DNA from: Margaritispora aquatica
Lineage: Eukaryota; Ascomycota; Leotiomycetes; Helotiales; Discinellaceae
Direction of reading: 5' to 3'
Length of the DNA stretch: 64,000 bases
Assembly: GCA_007644065.1 (NCBI GenBank)
Contig: VJWN01000007.1
Span: forward strand, 2,944,167-3,008,166
Below the pieces are notes generated by a model. That model was not told the origin of the DNA and did no database searches. It saw only the letters and a program-made list of their open reading frames with translations. Of the stretch, positions 21,152 to 34,890 are shown piece after piece. Each line of letters begins with the position of its first letter. Positions within the stretch are counted from its first letter, which is position 1. The position numbers and the translations under genes were made by a program.

Positions 21152-24100
21152 CTAGCTACTCAAGTCTCTGCTTCCAGCAGAGAAAACCAAAACACTACCT
21201 CTCACACCACCAGAAATAATCGACTCAGCAACCGGACCCAAGGTCTTTCTCATCTCGGAATTGCTTGTAACTTCCGTGCTATCAGTCAACAAGTCGTGTC
21301 TGCCTCTACCCACAACGATGAGATCACCTGCGTTGCGAGGCGACTGTCCCACTTCTGTGCGAGCTCGGCTCAAACAATCAGCGATAGGTGTTGTGGTTGG
21401 GTGGTCTGCGAAAATCACACGACTTGTGAGAGACAGAGGCAACGAATCGCGGAGAGAATGCAAGAGAGCAGCGTCTCGTGCTGCAGATGCATAGAGAGTC
21501 TCTGTGTCGACACGTTCACTAATAACAAGGGGTGAGCCGGTGGCAGGAGGTCCAGCTACAATTGGTTTCTTTTGCTCGGATTGGATTGGAGTATTGAAGT
21601 GGACGATCGTAGCAGTAATGTTGCTGTTCTGAGCGAGCTGAAGTACGAATCTTAGAGCGATGCGGTCATCGGCACCACCAAAGAATGGGAGATAGATGTG
21701 ATGGCTGCGGTCGGCAATAGGCTGAAGAGTTGGCTCACGATTGAATCGGCTTCGAAGACTGACCCCGCTTTGCGTTTTGGCAAGAGCTCGAGGCTCGGTG
21801 ACTGGAGCACCGCCAAAGCCTTGGTTGACGAAGATAGCGGTGTTAGGTGCCGCTGTATTGATAATCTTCTGAATGAAGGCATTTTGTTGGTTGGAGAGAA
21901 GGGCATCTGGAGCCGAGTCAACATCAGCGACAGACTCACTCCATGGAATGAGGACGAGATCCGACAGGTGATCATCAGCTGTGCTTGTAAGGGTTTCAGC
22001 GTATGAGGCTTCAGACACAATAGACACACTTCCAGATACTGCAACGTTATTTAATTGTGCGAAAGTCCTGAACGCATTGACCACTGGATCTTTGAAGGCG
22101 TGCTGATCAATCTCCGAAGAGTGCATGACCGATGAAGTACGATCAGAAAGTTCGAGCATACGAATGCCGTGAACTTCGAAAGGGCGTTTCGTTGCGATGA
22201 TCGGTGGTACATCTGTTGATTCTGCTTCCATGACAGTTGACAGTTCGTTCTTGTCTTTGTGAACCTTTGGGGCGGGTACTGGTCTTTCTCCACCGAGAAG
22301 GCTGATGAATGTGAATAGACCTGGCAAACTATCAAGCTTGAGGTAAACCAAGAGTCGGCGAACTTGAGCTCCAGTTAACTGCTCCATACGTTCCGGTGTC
22401 CTGTCTCCGTCCTTATCTGTTAAAAGGCTATTTCCTTCCCAGTCAATTTCTCCTCTCTTCCATGCATCAAGTTTCTTTTGGTACCACGGCGGATACAAAG
22501 CCATTGTCATTGGTGTCGTTGTAACAGTTGTAACCAATGCCATGACAACAAATATAGTGAATGTCCTAGTAGACAGGATCTTCGCTTGAAGTCCAATGTT
22601 CTGCAGAGTTATTAGCGAAAGAACGAGTTTGTTAGGGAACAACTCACCAATACGATGAGTTCGACAAGACCCTTACAACTCATCAAGGCTCCAATTGTTA
22701 AACTCTCCCGCCATAGCAGCTTGTTTGCCCTAGCAGCAAGCGTACCTCCAATGATTTTTCCAGCGAAAGCAACAACCAAAACCCCAACAACGTAAGCCCA
22801 TGTGATTCCGTCATTAAGCAAACCCAAATTGGTGCTCAGGCCTGAAAGGGCAAAATAGAGTGGAAGAAACACAACGGAGACCATGTCTTCAATTTTCTCG
22901 GTGACCTTGATTGAAAATCCGCCTTCGTGTGGACATATGATGCCGATAAGGAAAGCTACCGAGGATATCAGTGACAGTGACTGCAAGTGAGCACGATTTT
23001 CTCACCTCCAAAGATGGGATGAACACCAATGACTCCAGTGAACCAAGAGGATACTAGCACCATCAGAATCGTTACAGTCATCATGCCTTGCGTGGGTCCA
23101 TTCTGGATGCTACCAGAGCGTTTGAGCATAATCATGAAGACAGGTCGAACAGCAAAGACAAGGAAGAGAATCCAAGCGACGGCTGTGAGGAGGACGTAGA
23201 GTGCGGCGATGCCTGAGCCGTTATTCACCAGGGCAACACAGAGAGCAAGTAAAATCCACCCCTGTGAGATATCAGCAATTGTCACTATTCATACGCCAGC
23301 GGAGTGCTTAGGAGCAGGCACTAAATCTAATCACACTGGAATTTATGGCAAGTACTCACGACAACATCATTACCAACTCCTGCAGCAAGCACTGTCACGC
23401 CGACAGCAGAGTTGAGAAGTTTCAGTTCTGTCAAGATACGACATAAAACAGGAAAAGCTGTGATCTATGACAAAATTTAGCTTCATCTCCTGTCGCGGCG
23501 GAAGAACTTACCGCCAGAGCCGTGCCGATGAACAACATGAAGACCGGAAAAGAGATTGGGACCGTCCCAGGATCATTGCGAAATTGATGGAAAAGACCAT
23601 AGGCGATTCCACAGCCTAACCCAAATGGGAGTAGCATGCCAGCAAGGCCAACGCTCAATGCAACTTGCCAGTTTGATTTGAAGAGACGCATGTTGACCTC
23701 CAAACCCACTACAAACAGGAATAGAATGAGACCAATATTGGCAACAAGACTGAGACCCGGCATTGAAGCAGTTGGGAAGATAGTATCCTTGAAGCCAGGT
23801 ATCCTCATCATCACTGAAGGACCTAAGATGATACCCTAGATGAAATGTTTAGAATTGCGATTTTTGAGTAAGTGTCCTCGCTTACCCCAATGACTTCTGC
23901 AATAACCCTCGGTTGGTGAAGCTTAGACAATGGGTAGTGAAGAAGGCGGCAAAAGATGATGATAATTCCAGCCTATTGACAAAATTAGTCTTTAACTATT
24001 ACAACAAGTTGTATGCTGTCGGAGTGACTTGACAAAGCATTGTTGGTGTTTCTGCATCTAACGATCTGCATTGTAGGCAAACTTTGGTCTACTAGTAAGA

Positions 24101-24324
24101 GGTGGCAACACAGAAAATGTCCACCAAATAGAAATCAAACATGCTAAATTACAACATACCTGGATGATAAATAGGATAATAGGGTCCTTGGGATTGTACA
24201 CGGTTGGATTTGCACCCTCGATGATACCCCCTTGAGGGGCCACCCGGTTCGCAGTGGAAGAGGCGGACACAGCACTTGAGACGGCCGTGGCCACTTGCGA
24301 CGCGGCTGAGGAGATGGTCGCCAT
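21152..24324 (-). CDS. KHA1: K+/H+ antiporter, CPA2 family (Kha1-like)
   Basis: Seven exons: 24324-24160, 23972-23886, 23835-23512, 23464-23360, 23261-23006, 22955-22648 and 22600-21152, totalling 2694 nt, or 897 residues. Kha1-type proteins exchange K+ for H+ in endomembranes (Golgi in yeast), controlling luminal pH and cation balance. Residues about 45-450 hold the monovalent cation/proton antiporter domain with 11-12 hydrophobic helices. Family blocks include [38 protein letters not shown] and GVGNDVVGWILLAL (the acidic residue near 225 is the presumed ion site). Further blocks are [20 protein letters not shown] and [16 protein letters not shown] roughly 440-residue cytosolic tail follows, with universal-stress-protein-like segments ([32 protein letters not shown]). 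An N-terminal Ala/Ser-rich 40-residue leader precedes the first helix. Length matches fungal homologues. Confidence 0.93.
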
Positions 24325-27300
24325 TGTGAAGAGTGTGGAAAAGCTCAAGAAGTCTGGCTCAACCAAGAGGAAACTTCTGGTGCTGATGGGCTTAGTATTT
24401 GTAGAGGATTATAATGGCTGTTTGTCTGAAAGAAGGTGAGATTTGTTGCAAGACATGGGGCAAGGGGCACACGGTCTGCGCGGTGCACTTGGCGAAGGCT
24501 GTCGGTGTGGGAAATCCTGGGTCGTTAGTGGGTGGCTGAGTGGGCGGGGCGGGATTGCATCGAACGAGGTATGTGGAAATGTTCGATGTTGGTGTTGGGA
24601 GTATGGGGATGATGGGTTGTACGAGGGAGGGAGGGATAAGCTGATGAATTGATGGTGTTTCTCGACGTTCTCTTAGATCATACTGTCATACTAGCATACG
24701 AGACTTAAGTGGTGGTTGCAGCCGAAATACATATATCTGAATCAGATCCACGCCTCCACTGATCCACCCAAATTTCAAGCTAAGGTGATGTGAGGTGAGG
24801 ACGACGGAGGTGAGGACGAAGGACTAAGAAGAAAGAAACATCAAGGTAGAACTTTCTTCATTCCATCTCACAGCATGAACCAATCATATCTTCACATCCC
24901 AGAGGAATTCTGGAGAATAAGTGGATCTTCATTCGGTATTGTCTTGATGTCGTCTTGATTTGAAGGGATTCCTTTTTAGGGGATTTATTTACTATCCAAT
25001 TACGCATGCCATTTCTTGATCATTCTTGAGAGCGCGGTTAGCGGGCTTAAGATCGGATGATCCATATCCCAGTAGTGTCCAGTATCCATCCAGTGTCTTA
25101 CCATTTGTTTCCCCTTCCATATTCCACAACAATATCAAATGGGAATATCCAACACAAACTACTCGCAACTCAAACATCTCCTCGGTCATGCCCTCACCCA
25201 TTTCTACCCGTGATGGCTGACATTGGCTGACATTGGTCATTTCTCAACTTTTGAACCTCCCTTTCCATGTGCACAAGCTTCGAGATGAGTGAGTTATTTC
25301 TTGGCCTGTCAGAGCTGGGGTCAGAGCCGGTTGCCTCAATCAGTTGCTGGATCATGGGACCGCGACCAGGATCATGCAGGCCACTTACTCACGCCCGAGC
25401 ACACCTCAACCCAAACGACTCCGCAGGAACGATGACAACAACGTCCACTTTGTTGTGAGGTCCGCTTCAAGCAATCTCCAGCGGCTATTGTGCTACGTAC
25501 ATTTCGCTAAAGCTCATGGTAAACTTACCTACCTTACCTTAGATATTTATTTCATGCATATCATGTGAGAGCATTCTTCAGCTACCTCAAGTTGGCGAAA
25601 TTATAAGACATCATGCCTGAGCCAGTTGGCGTTAAGCACATAACTGATATATCAAGGTTCACAATCGAAAAAGAAAGCGAGCGGCTTTACTTCTTGCATT
25701 AATTCGAATGCCGAATAGCGCTTAACACAAAGGCTAAACACGGAAAACAACTCAACGGTGCTTGAATAATTTGAGTGTAATCAGAAGACAACCGTCTCCA
25801 TTGCAGTCACTTCAACACATATTGCTTCTGCGATGCCGGTTGTAGGATGCTGTGCTGAATTGAAACTGCAATGTTGGCATGGCAAATAAGGATACTAGAG
25901 AATCTACGTTGATTCCTCCTCTGCCCGATGGTTTAGATGGTTTAGGTCCGGAAGAAATAGTCGTGGCAAATTCCCGAAGAGTGTTAACGGAAGACTTAGG
26001 CTAGAATTTCTAGTTCGTGCTATGTTACTCAGAAAGTCCCTGGTCAAGAATCACCCGGTCCTTATCTGGCCACGGCGCGCAATATCGAGACATATTTTAT
26101 TTGATCACTTAGTTCGCGGCCCGCTCCCGATAGAGCCTCGTTATACTCAGCTAACTCCTCCTTATCTATTGTACGTGGGAACAAGACCTTGTTTATCTCG
26201 CCGAACGATCCTTCCTCAGAGAATCTACTGGCGAGCGAATATCATTGTGGGGCTTTGTCCCAGGTCGAACTTCTTCCTCCGCGAAGAAGGCTAAGAAAGC
26301 TCTCACATATCATATTTTGCTCATTGTCTTGAATCCTAAGATATCGTTTGGAGATTTAGAAACTTTGGAAGAAAGACAGAGGAAAGCGTCGAGGTCGACT
26401 AAACCTAGATACGCAATATCAGCTTCTCCAAGCGACTGCTGCAAAAACATGGCTTTTCATGCCCAAAATGTTCCACTACAGGTTCCAATCGTGCGAAGGT
26501 AGTACCAAAAGTGTAGATGGAAATGTCCCTATTATCTCGACTCAACCAAAGTTGCACATAGTATTACACAACCCCTCAGTCGGTAGTCTCCACAGAAGAC
26601 AAAACTTTTCAGCCAGAGTATGATGGTACTACGATCTAGCCCTTCGGAACATGGATTCAAAGGCAAAGATTTGTTCGAACTGGACATTACCGTATCCTCC
26701 ACATGTCAGTCCACCATCTATTTTTACATTGCTCTCGAGCTGCATCGTTGCAATATATATGCAGAATATTCAGGTCTCACTCGAATATTAGGATTACGGA
26801 CCTGCAGGTACTTTATTGCTCTCGCCAACGCAATGCTTCACATAGTACCACTGTCTGCGTATCTCAAATACCAGGACTTGACACTCTCAATATTGCTACC
26901 CATTAATCTACGATCAAGCCGAATCAACACACCCCGGCGTCCACTTTCACGAGTCTTGAGAGCGGAAAAAAGTGCAATCATAAGACACGTGGATCTCTTC
27001 AAATGTCTAGATGTTGTGGTACATTACACCACGAACAACACAGCACACTTTCTCATGGCCATGGTGGGTGGGTGCACCGCTTTTATTTGACTCTCAAGAG
27101 ATGTCCATCTTGCTTTTCGGGTGACGGGCAAGAGAAATATGTTTTGAGGGATATGGGCGCGACAGGTGAACAAGCAAGTGCAAGAAGCCACCTTAGGACC
27201 CAGAATTCCGGCAACTGAACCTGTGGATAATCTCTACCTAGCGCTGAACAACAACAAACTACGTAGAGTATGTTAATTGAGCCGAAGCAAACGATTCACG

Positions 27301-28376
27301 CGACTTGCAGTGCTGACTCTGGTCGTGAACTTACTTACCACTTCCATTGTTTTACCAAGAAGCCGCATATTAAAAATCTCTCGCGCTTAACAAAGCCTCA
27401 GTTGCCCCGCATCCGACCCCTCGTTTTGCTTAGCGAGAAGATAGGTACTCATGACTCGTTCGAAATGCCACCCCTAATTACATTATGGTAATTTCAAAAG
27501 ACCAGGCCGAGTACGATACAAGTTATTTCCACCCTTGTTTATGCCTTTAGCCAAGATCAATCCAATTCAGGGTAATGACCAGATGTTGACTAAAAGAACT
27601 GTTTTGGGCGTAATTTCAAATCACACTGAAAGGCATACTGCTTGGCTAACAACCGAACCCAAGACTTTGTTTTTTTCCAAATGTTATTCGGGGATAGGCT
27701 TGTCAATTCGAACTAACGTTAGCTTTGAGCAAAGACGAAACATAAACATTTTAATAGCTAAGATATCTTCAATCGATGCCAGAGGTCAGCCGTTCCTTTG
27801 CATGCTCATATGGGCTCTCTCTATTGCTAAAGAGAAACCTCTGAGCTCTTTCCTCTATTTCTCTACGAGTCTCTCTCAAGAAAGTCCTGATGTTTCTCAC
27901 ATACGAGCACCGTATTCTTAGATGGCATAAAACATTGCAGCAAATAAATATTCGTTGGTGTAGTCTTTGGAGACTCTTCCCCGATCAACTTTATTTCACT
28001 AATACGGCAGAGCACCCATATTTCAACAGTTGAAACAAATCCTCACTAATTGTAAATCCTTTAAAGATTATACCGGCAGGTAAACAGTACACAGCCTCAA
28101 TATTCTGGTTCAGATCTTGGCTGGTATCGCTGCTTGGAGCATTTCTCATCACAGAGGAAAGCGAAGATGTCCCCAATCACTTCGAAAGATACTTCCTTAT
28201 ATGACACCAATCATCATTCATTTCATCTTGGAGTGCATCTCACAAACCCTCCAAAATCCCTCTCACCGAGAATGAACAGAGACATCACATAACATTTTAG
28301 CTCATCACTATTTCTTTCAAGTGCATACTTCCAAAACTCAACCATCCACTTACTATACAATCCCAATTCAAACACA
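24325..28376. other. Gene desert, first part (about 4 kb)
   Basis: The left end is the KHA1 promoter. Beyond it lie many short ORFs on the plus strand (the longest, 26620-27090, is 156 codons) without a recognisable domain, intron-consistent partner or signal peptide. I found no terminal repeats, integrase or reverse-transcriptase motifs that would mark a transposon. Confidence 0.5.
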
Positions 28377-28661
28377 ATGCACAGCTTTTTTTTTCACAAC
28401 AGCCTGATCTATCCCTCCTTGATTCTCTACCTCTCTATCCCTAGCTTCGGCCTTGCAATCACAATCCAACGCGGACTTTCCAATCCGTCGCGTAATTGTA
28501 CGACGTCCAGCAACGCATCGTCGTGGCTAAGTCAGATATGTATCGAATCCATGCACCCCCACATTTCCTTATCCCGTCCCCCCCCCCAACAGCGGGCTGG
28601 CCCCCCTTGTTTAGCCGAGCTCGAGTGGGTTTGTTCGGTTGTCATTGGGTGGTGGGGTTAG
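28377..28661 (+). CDS. Possible small secreted or membrane-anchored protein, structure uncertain
   Basis: A 94-codon frame, not recognised. Its interest is the context: the 100 bases upstream are pyrimidine/adenine-rich with few G, contain tactatacaatcc, and end in ACACAATG, exactly how genuine fungal starts look. The first 30 residues (about MHSFFFHNSLIYPSLILYLS and a further hydrophobic stretch) could be a signal peptide or anchor. Downstream quality falls: a run of ten C bases at about 28580-28589 is a likely indel site, and the frame ends soon after. Another open frame continues to 28882. It may be a real gene with an unrecognised intron, a decayed gene, or a chance ORF. Confidence 0.25.
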   Translation: MHSFFFHNSLIYPSLILYLSIPSFGLAITIQRGLSNPSRNCTTSSNASSWLSQICIESMHPHISLSRPPPQQRAGPPCLAELEWVCSVVIGWWG

Positions 28662-31600
28662 GTCTTGTAGAAGTAGGTTGGTTACTCAGATGGCGAAACT
28701 TGATTACGACTTTGATTCACATGAGCAGGGCAGCAGGAGTAGCATGCAGCAGAAGGAGCGTGGTTGCAGAGTTTTTACTTTGTTGTACTTTTTGTTTGTC
28801 TTGCTTCGTTGCTTGGGGCGAGCTCTTGAAGTGTCTGCCTGGTGGTCTAAAACTTTGTGACTTGAGAAGAAACGCTGAGTAGGACAAGCAAGCAGTGAGT
28901 TAGTTAGTGTGGGAAGCTAGCCACATGATTGAGCGAGTGTTATTCCTTTCTGGTGACGGCGATGGGCGGCTGTCGTTGTTGTGTGATTGGTTTGGCCGAG
29001 AACAATAGGGACAACAGCTAGCGGACTTGTTTGTGGTACGTATATGGGAGAGGTATTAAAAATAATGGCGTGAGCATGCGGATGGATGTTGTCGGGAAAT
29101 GCTCAAATTTGGTGGCAGTGGACTTGGTGATGTGTTGTGTTTTCAGAACAGCCTCAATATCTTTCACGCCTAGCGACTTGAGTTGAGTCACAGTCAAAGA
29201 AAATATGAATCGTGCACTCTCCTGTATTATTTATTTTATTAGGGCGTGAGGAATCTCGCGTAGCACGTAGTTTTAACAGCCAGACTCGGCAGCATCCGAA
29301 CTCAGCACAGTGAGTTCTGAGCGGACACGGGGGAGAAAACGTTTAGGACACAAAGTCAATAGGAGCTAGGAGAGTAGAGGCAATTTGATGGTTTGCAGTC
29401 TCTACGAGACGCAAATCACCGGATAGGCGCAAGCAAGGTGAGAGATAAATGCCTCTTACCAAGTATTGAGTGCATGAGCTCTCGCTTGAGAGTTGAAGAT
29501 ATCCTTCTTGGAGACTCTGTTTGAGGACCAGGACTATGAACAAAAAACGTTCCAGTTGAGTTTGAAATCCATGAGCGGGATGAAGTAACAAATTCGTCCG
29601 CTAAGTGGTTGGTATGGTACCTTATTGATAGCAAGTCACAGAGAGCAGTCAATGAACAGAAGCATGTTGACAGCAACGCCCAAGTTGACAATGACTGGAG
29701 AGAATAACATATCTGTCCAAATCTAGAACTCGTTGATTCCCGGTAAATAGCAAGGGCCTCGAGTGACATGTAGAATTTGATATCAGTACACAAGAACAAC
29801 TTGGTGCTGGGATCGACACTAGGTTCTTATCTTAACCGAGATTCCACATTTGTTCTGTTATGTGGGCAGAGCATGACTGACGTTTGGTATTTATGTGAGG
29901 GTAGGTACTCGGGTATGAATTCACTTTCTTGAGTTTCGCTTGTATTGGATGGTCCCTAGTATGTGTGTTTGAGGGTGAATTCGAGCTTTGGTTTGAGCCA
30001 AGGATTTTTGTGCTTGGTGGGAGGGAGTTTAGAATGGTTTAGAAATGGTGAATGGAAGAGTAGAATGAAGGGTATATATTTGAGATTGCGCAGATTGTTT
30101 CTGCGCAATAAGCATCCGTTAGAAAATTCCAGCAATTGCATGGATGGTGAAAGTGCCAGTGTGGTTGAGTGAAGAACAAATTTGCTTCAATGTGACAATA
30201 TTTCAGACGTGGATTGAGTCAAGCTTCATGTTTAGAATACCAATGGATTTTGCTTTATATGAGACTGTTTTGGCTTCTGTTCTCTTGTCACTGGTAGCTG
30301 TGTTTTGCTGCCATACTTGAGATCTTCGAGGTGTTCCCTTCCTCGGTACTGTGTGTTTGACACACCGCAACACATTTTGCGGATGTGGAAGACACTATTG
30401 AGGATTGGAAGGTGATGTATATACACTATGGAAGTAACAAGGAATAGTTGACAGCAAACCACATGTCAGAACGAGAACTACTGATCTCTCAAATCATGAG
30501 CTATCGGTATGAGATAAAATCAATCCGCCAAGAGCAGTAATGAATATCCCGAGTAGTCGCAGGGGAGTACTTACATCTGTGAACGAAGCATGCAAAAGGT
30601 GCCACAGCACAGATCATGAAGGCAGCAAATCCACGAGCTTTTTATCCTATCAGCTGGTCTTGGAGGACTGTTGCACTTATATACTATTGAAACTAGTAAG
30701 GGAAATCTGAATTGAAATCTTTGGCTTCTTTTGATGGAGCCCAGAAGTGGATTGAGGTTTGAAGTATTTGCCTCGAAAAGATGTATAAAACCCTTTCTTT
30801 CTACTTCCAATTCATTCCCCATGATACAAGCAAATTATGGCTACAAAGGCATGCCTTCCCACCTAGTTCAGTGCTATGGCAAGCTACATTTATGTTGTTG
30901 GATGTTATTCATCCAAACCCCCCTCCCCTTGCCGTGCGAGGTGATGTGATTAGTCTAACGTTTCAGCATTGCGAGGGAAGGGAAATAATGGTAACAGAAT
31001 ATTACACCTGGCAGCAAGTGTAAATATTGACAGTGACTGTTCCCTTGATCATACACTTGGGGGAAATTTTCCACTCAGGGACTTTTCAGAACAAGCCTCT
31101 TTCGCATAGTAAATTCTACCCGAGTTGCGATTAGAGACTTTGGGCAAACAACACTACAAAACCATACCGCATCGCACTTGAAGATGCGCAGAGCGTAGAT
31201 GTAATCAACTGCTGGGTTCTCGATCGAATGGTTTTATAACTCTCAATCAGCAGAAAAGTATCGTGAAACCTCATTCTGACACCCTCCTCTAACTTACGGC
31301 ATCGCGATCTTAGAGTTCATTTTTCAAAGAGGCTAAGCAAGCGCTACTACTCACTTCTAACTCCTAGATCCAGACACTCAATCTCAACCGCAGCGATAAA
31401 AGGTCAACCCCTTCCTATCAACCCCAGCTTCCACGCCTGCACAAGTCGTAGCTATAAAGACCATATATCCTACATCATTTTTACAAACAGAAACTGATAT
31501 GAATGCTGTGCCTGTTGGCCCTAACGCAGACTTGAGCCCCGCATGCCATACATGATCCCAAATATGCAAACTACCTTAGCTTTCCAATACCGTCACTTCA

Positions 31601-32900
31601 TGAGAACACTGGTTCATGGCTTTAAAACTTAAGTATTACCGATTGCGGATGAAACCAAGATGAAAAATAAACTCAGAGTTGACAGCGAATGGACATAAAC
31701 AAGATATACGATCTTGAATGATTTTAACATGACAGATCTCAGTAAGGAAGTGAAGCATTTTCTCTCGTATACGCATATCTCCCAGACAAAGGGCCTTGCC
31801 TATCACCTACACCCAGCCCAAATACATCGTTGTCTTTCTTGGCTTTGTTGTTAAACACACACGTCGCAAGATCCAGAAATATGTTATTATATACATTCCA
31901 CACCAAGCATTTTAACCCTTACGCGAAATGCTCTTTCTCATCCACACAACCTCACTTCTCCAGATGCAATCAACCTTTATCGAAATTTGTATCTCATCTC
32001 TTTTCAGTGCCACTAAATTCATAATAAAGCTTGCTCGATGCCTAGGCATCAAGCTACATCGACATTCCGAGATGCGGGTCATGCCATTACATGTGATCTC
32101 GTGGTTGCCAGAGTGAAGGATGATTTCCTGGGACTCGAGACAGAAAACAAGTGAAACAAGACTTATGATTTGATTGATACCATTCTTATAGCTAAGAGCC
32201 TTGGCCCTCGAGAAAAGAACTTGTTGAAGAGCTTGGGTATCGAAAAATTGACAGCAACAGGTGAGCAAGACGACAACAATGTTACCAAACAATAAATCAT
32301 AAAGTACACGAGCAATATCTGGATTAACACGGCCTCTTTGTCAGAAACAATAGACAATGTTTTGCATCCCTCTTCCCCAAGAACATTTAGAGAATACTCG
32401 AACCCACACTTTTACTCACACGCATCGGACAGGAGGAGGAGGTCATGTCTGTACACATCGAAGACTCAAACCATGACGCAAGCATCTATACTTATACCTC
32501 TTCCTCCAACATAGATTCCCGAATTTACGCTCATAGTCTAGCATTCACCATGCCACTCTCATAACTCAAAGTGAAGTCATCGCACACTCATTCAGTACTG
32601 CTCCACGCCAAATTTATAAATTAACACACCATCGGAGCATCAGAATCACCGAAATCAAGTAAAACAAATCCTGGATACAGTCCTAGCAACTAGTGGGCAA
32701 TCAGAGCTACTGTTGAAGTAAAGCTCATTCGAAGTGAGCAGTGTTGGATCATGAAACAAATACTTGGTTTTCTGGACCTATGTGACGTGCTTTATATGTC
32801 CGCGAGTACAGGTGAGATAACACTTCACTTCTAAGTATGCGTAATTATTGTGCAATTTCTTGTAGATTTCATCGTGAAGCACTTTCAAAATTTCCATTCC
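28662..32900. other. Gene desert, middle part (about 4.2 kb)
   Basis: No supported gene. Minus-strand frames at 29343-29799 and 31912-32357 and plus-strand frames at 30731-31023 are short and show no domain or conserved motif. No tRNA, transposon or tandem array is seen here. Confidence 0.5.
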
Positions 32901-34230
32901 CTTGTTTACCACTTCATCGCCCCATGTTTCTTAAACTGCGGTCCTCCATAAACAAAAAAGATCTCCTGCCAACTTACCTTCTTCATCCTCAATGTGCTTG
33001 TACCCATGCCTAAGCTTCTGTGACTTCCCCCTCACCCCTCCCAAAACACCACATCTCACTACCTCGTCGCGCCTCTAACCTCTCGCCTAACCTCACCTCA
33101 TCAATTCTCTAGCGAATACTCAAGTACCCCAATCGACAAGCGACAAACTCCTTAACGTCTCATCACCTAAGCGCTCTTAACCGTAACCGTAACCAAATAC
33201 CCTTCTTCACCAGCAACGCCAATTCCAAGCCCCCCCTCATCTATCACTCCAAAGACCTGCCTCAGCCACCAAAGTCGATTTTCATCACGCTCCAGAGCTC
33301 AAACAAACCAATGCAATCCAGGCATTCGCACCACCTGCGCAAAACCTACCTGAAGAGAACAAGCTTTGTGCCTCTTCCCCATGTTTGCTTCTCCCTTCCT
33401 CCCTTCCGTCTGACCTGCGCTTCATTCAATTTTTACTTCCGTCCTCCTATACCACTTATCAAGCTCAAGCTCAAGATCTAGATCCAAGGTAATCCCATTT
33501 CCCAGAACCAACCCATTCTACTCCATTCCCATCTCCATTCCATGCTCATGTCCATGTCGATGATTAGTTCCCAATGAAGCGCCAACTAGACCACACCATC
33601 GGGCTCAACCCAGACGCCAACGGACACAATCCGGTACGACACTAAGATCGACACCGAGATCGACGCTGCTGACACCAATACCAATATCCAAAGCCAAATC
33701 GGCACCGGCACCAGCACCAGTCCCAAGTCTCCAAACCAAAGCCCCAAACAACAACGATCTACAAGTCCCACGAGCCAACCAACCAACTAAACAATCAAAC
33801 AAGCCCCGTAAGTAAATACCTTACCTAGGTATGTAACCCCATCTCACCCACCACAGCACCAATCATTTCGACCTCAAACTCACAAATCCCCAAATCCCCA
33901 AATCCCAAGAAAAACTCCCCGAGCCGCAGTCGCAGCCGCAAAAGCAAAAGCATAATGTAATCACAGATCGCCCAAACCAAACTAAACTAAACAGGACCCA
34001 ACCCAGGACCCAGCTCTTAGCTCCTCGCCCACAACCCCCAACCCACAGCCCCATAGCTCATTATCCCCTAGCTCCATAGCTCCATAGCTCCCATCGATGA
34101 AAGAGGGAGAGACAGAGAAAGAGAGCCGCAACCGCTCGCTGGGTTCAAATACCGCCGTAGTTACCTCAAGCTCCTTGAACCCTATTTCCCACAATCCCAT
34201 GGCTCCCAGAATCCAGACCCAGATGTGTTC

Positions 34231-34300
34231 AGTAGCACTTACTTACTTACTACGACGTCAGTAGCACTTACTTACTTACTACGACGTCAGTAGCAGTAGG
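34231..34300. repeat. 29-bp tandem direct repeat, two full copies plus partial third
   Basis: Copies at 34231-34259 and 34260-34288 are identical. A partial third begins at 34289 (agtagcagtagg). Each unit holds three acttactt-like steps and a CGACGTCA octamer, one base away from the CRE palindrome TGACGTCA. Confidence 0.9.
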
Positions 34301-34827
34301 GCTAGCTAGCTTTCTAGCTTCAATGGACATAACTGGTTGGTAGTCAGCCTCTCCTAGTTTGACATATTTGACATATTGGCATGTTCTTAGTTAGGAGGGA
34401 GACCTCAAACGCGCTCGCTCGCTCGTTGGTTGTAGTGTGCGTGGAACTCCATTCATATTCCTATCTCTTTACTTTCATTTTCCCTTTTCACTTCACTTCC
34501 CTTCTCTTTCCCTCCCCTTCCCTTTACACAAGATTCGTCCATCGTAAGTCTTTCATCTCGTTTCGCCCCTTGGTACTTGCTACTTGCGTACTGCAACACG
34601 TAAGGTCAGGTACTTACCTACGATACATTTTATCATTATATATATATATATATAGTAACTTCTTTTCTATGCGGGAGGGAAAAGCGTGTGAATACAGCCG
34701 CACAATTGAAAGGATAAACTCATCCTTTCCACTTCCGCATCCGCCATTTACCATAAAGCCACAGTTCAAAGCCTCAAGGCCCCAATTGCAGTCATCCATC
34801 AGAGCTGGCACGAATTACTAGATACAC

Positions 34828-34890
34828 ACTGACTGACTGACTGACTGACTGACTGACTGACTGACTGACTGACTGACTGACTGACTGACT
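34828..34890. repeat. (ACTG)n microsatellite, about 15 copies
   Basis: Uninterrupted actg/gact repeat read directly from the sequence. It is probably length-polymorphic. No unique spacers, so not a CRISPR-like array. Confidence 0.95.

Noticed and set aside
26620..27090. 156-codon plus-strand ORF in the desert
   Set aside because: No domain, poor start context, no coding-like conservation signal visible; consistent with chance.
34828..34890. Regular short repeat array considered as CRISPR-like
   Set aside because: A pure tetranucleotide microsatellite without spacers, in a eukaryotic genome.
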